Below, piece by piece: positions 1 through 6,429 of a stretch of 24,440 nt of DNA (position 1 is the first letter of the stretch; each line of letters begins with the position of its first letter). Below the pieces are notes generated by a model. It made no database searches and had not been told where the DNA came from. It was given only the letters and a program-made list of their open reading frames with translations. Position numbers and translations under genes: made by a program. The stretch spans positions 1 through 24,440 of the forward strand of contig URXS01000020.1 in assembly GCA_900551885.1 (NCBI GenBank), written 5' to 3'. This stretch comes from an uncultured Oscillibacter sp. (GTDB taxonomy: Bacteria > Bacillota > Clostridia > Oscillospirales > Oscillospiraceae).

Positions 1-2
1 AC

Positions 3-71
3 CCGAAATCCTATGAAGCGGTTCCAAACACCGACTTCAAGAAATCCGGTTATGGAACGCCGGAGGACTGA
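3..71 (+). CDS. 3' end of an unidentified gene of the mobile element (partial)
   Basis: A reading frame enters from the left edge and ends at TGA 69-71, giving a 22-residue C-terminal tail that finishes in S-G-Y-G-T-P-E-D. It is on the same strand as the relaxase and about 180 bp upstream of it. I do not recognise the protein. Only the placement and the hydrophilic tail suggest a real gene end, so this could be chance. Confidence 0.3.
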   Translation, partial: PKSYEAVPNTDFKKSGYGTPED

Positions 72-169
72 AAACCGCACTCCACAAGTACGATAATCAA
101 TCCTCTTGAAGTACGAAAACCGGACGGTATATAGAAATACAGAGATAAAAATATTGATTTATATTCTAT

Positions 170-236
170 CCATTCCCTTCCTATCCGAGATATTTTCTGC
201 GGGATTTTCCTGTGGAAAAGTCCCGGAAAGGAATGG
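170..236 (+). other. Candidate oriT: nested inverted repeats upstream of the relaxase
   Basis: An outer inverted repeat, CCATTCCCTTCC (170-181) against GGAAAGGAATGG (225-236), has one mismatch in 12. It encloses an inner imperfect repeat, GGGATTTTCC against GGAAAAGTCCC, around a TGT loop (about 201-224). MobV relaxases usually act on an oriT with inverted repeats just upstream of their own gene; in Tn4451 the equivalent site precedes tnpZ. No nic site can be assigned. The structure could instead be an operator or leader hairpin for the relaxase gene. Confidence 0.4.
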
Positions 237-254
237 AATGGGGAAAGGAGTTTC

Positions 255-1199
255 ATGGCACAACACGCAATTTTGCGATTTGAAAAACACAAGGGCAATC
301 CGGCAAGACCGCTGGAAGCCCATCACGAAAGACAAAAGGAACAGTACGCCAGCAACCCGGATATTGACACCAGCCGGAGCAAGTACAATTTCCATATCGT
401 CAAGCCGGAGAGCCGCTATTACCATTTCATTCAGAGCCACATTGAACAAGCCGGATGCCGCACCCGCAAGGATAGCACACGCTTTGTCGATACGCTGATA
501 ACCGCCAGCCCGGAGTTTTTCAAGAAAAAATCCCCAAAGGAGATACAGGCGTTTTTCCAGAGGGCGGCTGATTTCTTAATCGGGCGGGTAGGAAAAGAAA
601 ATATCGTGTCGGCGGTGGTACACATGGACGAGAAAACGCCCCACCTGCATTTGACCTTTGTTCCGCTGACAAAGGACAACCGCCTGTGTGCAAAGGAGAT
701 TATCGGCAACCGGGCAAACCTGACGAAGTGGCAGGACGATTTTCACGCCTATATGGTGGAGAAATATCCTGACTTGGAGCGTGGGGAGAGCGCCAGCAGG
801 ACAGGCCGGAAGCATATCCCCACCCGGCTTTTCAAACAGGCGGTTTCCCTCTCCCGGCAGGCAAGAGCCATTGAAGCCACACTGGACGGCATTAACCCGC
901 TGAACGCCGGAAAGAAAAAAGAGGAAGCCCTCTCCATGCTGAAAAAGTGGTTCCCGCAGATGGAGAATTTCTCCGGGCAGTTGAAAAAGTACAAGGTCAC
1001 AATCAATGACCTGCTGGCGGAGAATGAGAAGTTGGAAGCAAGGGCAAAGGCCAGCGAAAAAGGAAAGATGAAAGATACGATGGAACGGGCAAAGCTGAAA
1101 AGCGAACTGGACAATTTACAGCGGCTGGTTGACCGTATCCCGCCGGATATACTGGCGGAACTGAAACGTCAGCAGCGGCACACGGTAAAGGAAAGGTGA
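255..1199 (+). CDS. MobV-family relaxase (Pre/Mob, TnpZ-like)
   Basis: This 314-residue protein should nick the element's oriT so that a helper conjugation system can transfer it. The N-terminus (MAQHAILRFEKHKG, then NPARPLEAHHERQ) is typical of MobV/Pre proteins of Firmicute mobilizable elements. The metal-binding histidine motif is clear at about residues 123-134 (HMDEKTPHLHLT, matching the HxDExxPHxH family signature). The last ~90 residues are charged and helical, probably coiled coil. The ATG at 255 follows AAAGGAG with good spacing. No mating-channel genes are seen, so the element is probably mobilizable rather than self-transmissible. The nested inverted repeats upstream fit an oriT. 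Confidence 0.93.
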   Translation: MAQHAILRFEKHKGNPARPLEAHHERQKEQYASNPDIDTSRSKYNFHIVKPESRYYHFIQSHIEQAGCRTRKDSTRFVDTLITASPEFFKKKSPKEIQAFFQRAADFLIGRVGKENIVSAVVHMDEKTPHLHLTFVPLTKDNRLCAKEIIGNRANLTKWQDDFHAYMVEKYPDLERGESASRTGRKHIPTRLFKQAVSLSRQARAIEATLDGINPLNAGKKKEEALSMLKKWFPQMENFSGQLKKYKVTINDLLAENEKLEARAKASEKGKMKDTMERAKLKSELDNLQRLVDRIPPDILAELKRQQRHTVKER

Positions 1200-1271
1200 T
1201 AGATATAAGCAGAAATTTTCGCCGCCTCTGTGCGGCATTGTACCTTGAAAACTGAATATGGAGGACACTGG

Positions 1272-1466
1272 ATGGCAAAAAGTGAAAGCGATATTTTTAC
1301 ACCCCGAACAGGGCAGGTTATACAAGCAGAGAACGGCACGCAGTATTTTGTATGTGGGAACAACCGTATAAAAATCTCCGAACACTTCGCCGCAGGCGGG
1401 AAGCCCCTCGGTGATCTGATTGTAGATGTGGTGCGGCATACCGCAGAAAAAGCCGCTTCAACCTGA
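1272..1466 (+). CDS. Small TnpW-like transposon protein
   Basis: A 64-residue protein. The ATG at 1272 is preceded by GGAGG (1260-1264) at proper spacing, which is why I prefer it to upstream alternatives. The middle reads G-T-Q-Y-F-V-x-G-x-N-R-I-K-I-S-E-H-F and the end has D-L-I-V-D-V-V. This resembles the short TnpW-type proteins of Tn4451-like elements, in which a G-T-x-Y-x-V strand leads into a D-K-I-x-R-L-I-like helix. It lies between the relaxase and the recombinase, where such proteins are usual. Its biochemical role is not established. Assignment rests on size, position and a loose motif match. Confidence 0.55.
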   Translation: MAKSESDIFTPRTGQVIQAENGTQYFVCGNNRIKISEHFAAGGKPLGDLIVDVVRHTAEKAAST

Positions 1467-1476
1467 TAGCCCATCA

Positions 1477-1506
1477 TTGATAACACGCCCACGCTTATGA
1501 TATAAT
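1477..1506 (+). promoter_or_regulatory. Sigma-A-type promoter of the serine recombinase gene
   Basis: TTGATA (1477-1482), an 18-bp spacer and TATAAT (1501-1506) form a near-consensus promoter. The expected start near 1513 gives a leader of about 50 nt before the GTG codon at 1566. Confidence 0.7.
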
Positions 1507-1586
1507 TGCCATAGAGCAAAAGTATTGTAAGCGTGGGTTGTTTCTTTAGAAGGAGGATTTTTACGGTGAAACAACCTTACAATACT
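1488..1586 (+). repeat. Two overlapping perfect inverted repeats around the recombinase promoter and RBS
   Basis: CCCACGCTT (1488-1496) pairs with AAGCGTGGG (1529-1537) and brackets the -10 box. AGTATTGTAAG (1521-1531) pairs with CTTACAATACT (1576-1586) and brackets the ribosome-binding site and start codon. The two right/left arms share 1529-1531. The first repeat can act only at DNA level if transcription starts near 1513. The second can form in the mRNA with AGGAGG (1551-1556) in its loop. A recombinase- or regulator-binding operator, or a translational control hairpin, are both possible. Confidence 0.6.
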
Positions 1587-3188
1587 ACGATTTACAACAC
1601 GGCGCTTTATATGAGATTGAGCCGGGACGATGAACTGCAAGGAGAAAGCGGGAGTATTCAGACACAACGCATGATGCTCCGGCAATATGCCGCCGAGCAT
1701 GGCCTGAATGTCATAGATGAATATATCGACGATGGATGGTCTGGAACGAACTTTGACAGGCCGGATTTTCAGAGAATGATTGATGACATTGAGGACGGGA
1801 AAATCAACTGCGTTGTTACGAAGGATTTATCCCGCTTAGGCAGAAACTACATTCTGACCGGCCAGTACACGGAAATCTACTTTCCCAGCAAAGGCGTCCG
1901 CTATATCGCTGTCAATGACAATGTGGACACCATCAACGGAGAGAATGAGCTTGCCCCATTCCTCAACATTCTGAATGAAATGCACGCCCGCCAGACCAGC
2001 AAAAAGGTAAAGGCGGCCATGCGGACACGGTTCGCAAATGGCGCACACTATGGAGCCTATGCTCCGCTTGGCTATGTCAAAGACCCAGATAAGAAAGGCC
2101 ATCTTCTGATTGACCCGGAAACAAGGTGGATTATCGAAAAGATTTTTGACCTTGCCGTTCATGGCCGGGGAGCCGCCAGCATTACACGGATTTTGGTCGA
2201 AGAAAAAGTACCTACTCCCGGCTGGCTGAATTTCCAGAGATACGGCACTTTCGCAAATATCTATGCCGGAGCGCCGGAGGAAAAAGCCTATGCGTGGACG
2301 ATAGCGCAGGTGAAAAGTATTCTGAAAGAGGAAACCTATATCGGACACAGCGTCCACAATAAGCAGACCAACATTTCATTCAAAAACAAGAAGAAAGTAC
2401 GCAAGCCAAAAGAGGAATGGTATCGTGTGGAGAACACCCACGAAGCGATTATTTCCGAAGATGTGTTCCGTCAAGTACAGGAGCAGATTTGCAACAGGCG
2501 CAGACGGCAGAAGAACGGCACAACACAGATATTTTCCGGGCTGGTAAAATGTGCGGACTGCGGCTGGTCGCTGGCCTATGGTATGAACAGCCAGAACAAA
2601 AATCCCTATGCCCACTACCATTGTAGCAAGTACGGGCAAGGATTGCACCAGTGTTCCATGCACTATATCCGCTATGATGTGCTTTACGCCTATGTCCTTT
2701 CCCGTCTGCAATACTGGTCTGTGCTGGCACAGCAGGATGGGGACAAACTTCTGAAACGGCTACTTAACGCCAGCGACAAGGAACGCAATACTGCAAGGAA
2801 GCGGCAGACAGCCGAACTGAAAAAGGCGGAAAAGCGCAAAGCAGAAGTAGACACCCTGTTTGCAAAAATGTATGAGGACTGGTCTGCCGGACGCATTACA
2901 GAATACAATTTCAATATGCTGTCCGAAAAGTATCAGGGCGAACAGCGAGAATTGGACGTAAAAATTGAACGGCTTCACGAAGCGATGGAGACCGCCGCCC
3001 AGACAGCGGTTGACGCTGAAAAGTGGATAGGTCTGATGAAACAGTATGTCAATCCCACAGAATTGACGGCTGAACTTCTGAATACGCTGATTGAAAAAAT
3101 CCTTGTCCATGAAGCGGTCAAAAGTGAGGACGGAAGCCGGGAACAGGAAGTGGAAATCTTCTACCGCTTTATCGGCAAAATCGAATGA
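1566..3188 (+). CDS. Large serine recombinase (TnpX-like)
   Basis: A 540-residue large serine recombinase, predicted to excise and integrate the element. The N-terminal resolvase domain (about 10-155) begins A-L-Y-M-R-L-S-R-D-D with the likely nucleophile Ser19, and has the GSIQTQR and DLSRLGRN motifs. A Recombinase domain (about 165-290) follows. A zinc ribbon comes next (CADCGW, then HYHCSKYG...HQC). A long coiled coil (about 410-490) closes the protein. The start is the GTG at 1566 because AGGAGG (1551-1556) sits 9 bp upstream; an in-frame codon at 1533 lacks such a site. It is the last gene before the element's right boundary. The overall plan fits TnpX rather than a phage integrase, though the substrate ends cannot be confirmed here. 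Confidence 0.93.
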   Translation: MKQPYNTTIYNTALYMRLSRDDELQGESGSIQTQRMMLRQYAAEHGLNVIDEYIDDGWSGTNFDRPDFQRMIDDIEDGKINCVVTKDLSRLGRNYILTGQYTEIYFPSKGVRYIAVNDNVDTINGENELAPFLNILNEMHARQTSKKVKAAMRTRFANGAHYGAYAPLGYVKDPDKKGHLLIDPETRWIIEKIFDLAVHGRGAASITRILVEEKVPTPGWLNFQRYGTFANIYAGAPEEKAYAWTIAQVKSILKEETYIGHSVHNKQTNISFKNKKKVRKPKEEWYRVENTHEAIISEDVFRQVQEQICNRRRRQKNGTTQIFSGLVKCADCGWSLAYGMNSQNKNPYAHYHCSKYGQGLHQCSMHYIRYDVLYAYVLSRLQYWSVLAQQDGDKLLKRLLNASDKERNTARKRQTAELKKAEKRKAEVDTLFAKMYEDWSAGRITEYNFNMLSEKYQGEQRELDVKIERLHEAMETAAQTAVDAEKWIGLMKQYVNPTELTAELLNTLIEKILVHEAVKSEDGSREQEVEIFYRFIGKIE

Positions 3189-3222
3189 CACATCTTGAGA
3201 TACCCAACAATATCTTTAACTA

Positions 3223-3891
3223 AGGGAAACGGGAAAATCGCTTCCGGATATTGCCAAGGTGGAGGTGCTGGCCAATGCGCTGGATCTGAGCGTACTGGAA
3301 CTCATGCGGTGTCAACGGCAGGAGCAGCCACTGCCCAAGCAGGAGTTGGCCGAGGTCTATGCCCAGACGCTGCGGACGGCAAAGCGCCAGAGCCGCCGCA
3401 GAATGCTGAAAGTGGGGATCGCGGCGGTTTTGACTGCATGTTTCCTGCTGGCTGCTTACTATATCCCGCTGGGGCACTTAATTCGTGTGTGGAGCATGAA
3501 TTATCATACTACCGGTGAGGTGGCGGCCTTGTTCACCATCGGCTCCCGTGAGGATCGCCGCCAGGCTCAGTCCATCATGGATCTGGCGGAAGAGGCATTC
3601 TCCGACATTGGCCTGACAGAGGCCGAGGCCAGGAACGCCTATGGAAAACTGAGCCAATATGCTTATCCCATAGATGTCTATGAGGGTGTGGTGGATGAGC
3701 GTCACACCTTGAAATTGCTTTCGGCCCATTTTGAATACGGCGAGGGGCTTCTGTGGGTCTATTATTCCCAGGAAGGCCTGGACCGGAACGGTGAAGTGGT
3801 GGTGGGATCGTGGGAGGTCGAGTCGTTGTGGAGAGTGGCCAGGACGAAGAGCGGCCAATGGAAGCTCTATGACATCAAAGAACATCCGTGA
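3223..3891 (+). pseudogene. XRE-family membrane regulator, 5' end removed by element insertion
   Basis: The frame is open from 3220 (stop at 3217-3219) to TGA 3889-3891. It begins inside an XRE helix-turn-helix: E-T-G-K-S-L-P-D-I-A-K-V-E-V-L-A followed by ALDLSVLELM, which matches the end of the standard domain (W-E-x-G-x-S-x-P-D-I). The recognition helix and start are missing, presumably left of the mobile element. A single membrane segment follows (GIAAVLTACFLLAAYYI), then an extracytoplasmic domain of about 150 residues with no match I recognise. A GTG at 3259 could give a 210-residue remnant, but without DNA binding. The host gene was probably intact before insertion. Confidence 0.8.
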
Positions 3892-3959
3892 GCAGGCATC
3901 GGGAATACTCACTGGGACGGGACTGAGGGCAAATACCCTGCTTTGACGGACTACTCAAC

Positions 3960-4066
3960 GGCCCGCAATGCGGGCCGATGTAACTGGGAGGTGGGCGCTT
4001 TGCGACCACCTCCTTTTATCTGGTACTTTTTTCGGCTGGCCGAAACCGCCGGATTTTCTCCTCAAA
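3960..4066 (+). repeat. Paired-hairpin element, copy A
   Basis: Hairpin 1 is GGCCCGC-AAT-GCGGGCC (3960-3976). After exactly 10 nt comes hairpin 2, GGAGGTGG/CCACCTCC (3987-4013). A 52-nt tail follows (4015-4066). The tail matches 16284-16335 with 6 mismatches in 52, while the stem sequences differ between copies but still pair. The element lies just after the XRE gene remnant, so one function may be transcription termination. Confidence 0.7.
3987..4017 (+). terminator. Rho-independent terminator after the XRE gene remnant
   Basis: A perfect 8-bp stem, GGAGGTGG/CCACCTCC, with an 11-nt loop is followed by TTTT (4014-4017). A second T-run lies at 4026-4031. It is also hairpin 2 of the repeat element. 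Confidence 0.65.
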
Positions 4067-4399
4067 ACCCCGCTCAGCTCTACCAGATGAGCTTCTTCTC
4101 CCTCTGAAGATTTCCCTGGAGAACTGCTTGGCTAACCTCCGTCCACACGGGCCTTGCGCTGGTCGTAATTCTCCAGCGTCCCCCGATGCCCCCTACCCGG
4201 ACCCCTCATAGTCCCCTCACGGGCGGGAAGCATTGAGATTGTACTTTTTTTGAAGGATCTGAAGTGTTTTGCCAGAAGTGGGGCCATATGATCGCGCGAA
4301 ATTGCGTTGACTGTCTAGGTGCGGAAGGCTAAACGGCCCTGCTTTCTCCGCCTGAGACGGCCTCCCGCGTAAATTCTCACTTTATTTTAAAATATTTTT

Positions 4400-6403
4400 T
4401 TAAGAAGATCCATTCTTTTTACCGCAGTGAGAAGATCTTTCAAAGAGTGCCGGCAGACGCAGGGTAAATATGCTGCCTTTGCCAACCTGAGAAGCAACCT
4501 GAACAGAACCACCGTGCTCCAGGGCAATGATGCGAACGATATGCAGTCCCAACCCCTCGCCGCTGTCATCTTCGCGGCGGGTGAATCCCCGCTCGAATAC
4601 ATGGGGCAGATCCTCCGGGGCGATACCGCATCCGGTGTCCTGCACTGTGATGACGGCATAGGGGGGTTCCTGGGCCAATCCCAGAGTGACTGTGCCGTCC
4701 GGAGGTGTGAAGGAGAGCGCATTGTAGCAGAGATTTTCCAGAGCCGTCCGCAGGCGGTCCTGGTTACCGCGGATGTAAAGATTTTCACCGGGCAGGCGGA
4801 GACGGAATTCCAGACCGGAGAGTTCCATGTCCGGGCAGTTGGCGGCATAGAACTGGCGTAGTAAATCATTGAGGCAGATATCCTCCGGAGAAAACATCCA
4901 GCGTTCTCCCCTGGAGAAATCCTGGAGCAGGTCGAACCGGTCTCCCACCGCCTCCACCCGGTCCGACAGTGCGTTGAGGTATTCGGCGGTTTCCTGGTCC
5001 AGCGCAATGTTGCCGCTGCGGACCAGCTCCGCATAGTTCCGCAGGGCTGCCAGCGGGTTTTTCAGGTCGTGGAGCAAATTGGCCAACAGCTCCCGGCGCT
5101 CTGTCAGCAGAATGCTCATACTGTGGGTCTTGCGGTCCACCTCCTCCTGAAGGTGCAAGGTCAATCGGCGGTTTTCCTGGGTCAGCAGCACAGACCTTCG
5201 GATCATCTGCGCTGCGAAGCCGATGACCAGCGTATATCCGCCGTATTCCTCCAGCCAGGCCCCACAGAAAGGCTCAAAGTGATTTGCCGTTACCACGGAA
5301 GCAGCCACCGACAGACCGTAGAACCCCGCGGCGCACAGAAGATAATGCCCCAGCCTCGTGTCCTGTGAAAGCGCGTGACCGGACAAAAACAGGAGATAGA
5401 GCCCGGCCCCCAGCTTCCATACAAAAAGAAGGATACCGTAGCTGTTGATGAAAATGGGGGCATATGGTAAAATGAACAACGGAAACAACACGGTAAAAAG
5501 GCAAAGCCCTGCCGCAGCCGGCACCGCTCCGCGGCGATGGTACTTGCGCCCGGCGCAGCCTGACAGTTCTCCTGCCAGCAGGATGGCGCACAGCACAACG
5601 GCATTTCCGCAGACATCCTCCAATGCGTAAAGGGGCCGTATGGAGGGAATGCCCAGGGCCCGGATAAAAGGATAGGATACACGCAGGGCGAAGAACAGAC
5701 TCAGCCCGCCCATCCAGCGCGCCAGCTTGTCCCGGCCCAGCAGCCATTGGAGCAGATGGAACAGGGAGATCGCCAGCGCGGTGAAGCACAAAAACCCGTA
5801 CACGATCTGCCGGATGGTCAGCATTCGGGAGATGGCGCCCAGTGATCCCACGGCCGGCGGGTAATACATACCGGAGTAGTAGTGCGTATAGTTGGCGCAC
5901 TGAATAATGATTTCTGCACTTTTATTAACGGCCAGAGCATATGTCCCGTCCATGACGCGGGGGGCATACGGCTCCAGACTGCCCTGCTCCCCAGCCAGAA
6001 CGCCGTTGATATAGACGCGCCCGGCGCACAGCAGCTCCGGCAGATACAGCGCCAGCTCCACAGGGTCTCCTCCGTTCTCCAGTGTCAGGCGATAGGTCGC
6101 AACACCATAGGGGGTACCCAGATGGGCGGAAAAATTGGGGTATTTCCCAATATAGGTATAGAGATCCGGTGTGACTCCATGGTCAAAATCTGCTGGAGAC
6201 AGGAGCTGGCCGGGGTAATATTCCCAACCATCCACCAGAAAGGCGACGTCATCCGGGTCATCCTGGAGAACGTTATACCCATATCCGCCGGGCAGAGCGG
6301 CTGTGTATTTGTTGTCGAAACAGTACAAAAGAGTGTAGAACGCTGCGCTACTCAGCACCACGGCGGCCAGGAGCAGCGCCTGTAATCTGACTTGTCTGCG
6401 CAT
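4400..6403 (-). CDS. Sensor histidine kinase with 7TMR-DISM-like sensor
   Basis: A 667-residue membrane histidine kinase. A first membrane segment (about 7-28) is followed by an extracytoplasmic domain (about 35-190) with the look of a 7TMR-DISM extracellular (galactose-binding-like) region. About seven hydrophobic segments come next (about 197-405). The HisKA motif is L-L-H-D-L-K-N-P-L with phosphoacceptor His445. The HATPase has an N-box (E-N-L-C-Y-N-A-L, Asn561), G1 (DTGCGI, Asp589) and G2 (GEGLGL). The start has GAGGTGAT upstream on the minus strand. The likely partner is the OmpR-type regulator at 8413-9102, which is separated from it by an oppositely oriented surface-protein gene. The ligand is unknown; a carbohydrate or envelope component is plausible for this sensor type. 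Confidence 0.9.
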   Translation of the reverse strand: MRRQVRLQALLLAAVVLSSAAFYTLLYCFDNKYTAALPGGYGYNVLQDDPDDVAFLVDGWEYYPGQLLSPADFDHGVTPDLYTYIGKYPNFSAHLGTPYGVATYRLTLENGGDPVELALYLPELLCAGRVYINGVLAGEQGSLEPYAPRVMDGTYALAVNKSAEIIIQCANYTHYYSGMYYPPAVGSLGAISRMLTIRQIVYGFLCFTALAISLFHLLQWLLGRDKLARWMGGLSLFFALRVSYPFIRALGIPSIRPLYALEDVCGNAVVLCAILLAGELSGCAGRKYHRRGAVPAAAGLCLFTVLFPLFILPYAPIFINSYGILLFVWKLGAGLYLLFLSGHALSQDTRLGHYLLCAAGFYGLSVAASVVTANHFEPFCGAWLEEYGGYTLVIGFAAQMIRRSVLLTQENRRLTLHLQEEVDRKTHSMSILLTERRELLANLLHDLKNPLAALRNYAELVRSGNIALDQETAEYLNALSDRVEAVGDRFDLLQDFSRGERWMFSPEDICLNDLLRQFYAANCPDMELSGLEFRLRLPGENLYIRGNQDRLRTALENLCYNALSFTPPDGTVTLGLAQEPPYAVITVQDTGCGIAPEDLPHVFERGFTRREDDSGEGLGLHIVRIIALEHGGSVQVASQVGKGSIFTLRLPALFERSSHCGKKNGSS

Positions 6404-6429
6404 AAAATCACCTCACAGGAGGAACGAGC

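Larger units (their letters stand above)
1..3225 (+). mobile_element. Right part of a Tn4451-like mobilizable element
   Basis: The window opens inside an integrated element that carries, all on the plus strand, a MobV relaxase, a TnpW-like small protein and a TnpX-like large serine recombinase. This gene set matches Tn4451/Tn4453-type mobilizable transposons, whose large resolvase integrates at GA dinucleotides. The right boundary is inferred: 37 bp after the recombinase stop the sequence becomes the interior of an XRE regulator gene, read as E-T-G-K-S-L-P-D from 3226. The junction lies at a GGGAA stretch containing GA, as expected for TnpX. The left end lies outside the window, so the element's size and cargo are unknown. 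The exact terminal base is not resolved. Confidence 0.75.
3892..4399. other. Intergenic region with paired hairpins and repeat tail; otherwise nothing recognised
   Basis: About 500 bp between the broken regulator and the convergent histidine kinase gene. The first part holds the paired hairpins and conserved tail described separately. From about 4070 to 4399 I see no convincing gene or RNA. The final 25 bp before the kinase stop are very AT-rich. Confidence 0.6.

Noticed and set aside
4241..4252. GTACTTTTTTT resembling part of the paired-hairpin tail
   Set aside because: Only a short T-rich stretch matches; there are no hairpins before it and the rest of the tail is absent.
6404..6413. AAAATCAC next to the kinase start, like the first half of the regulator box
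   Set aside because: It is explained by the kinase ribosome-binding site on the other strand; no second half-site lies 11 bp away.
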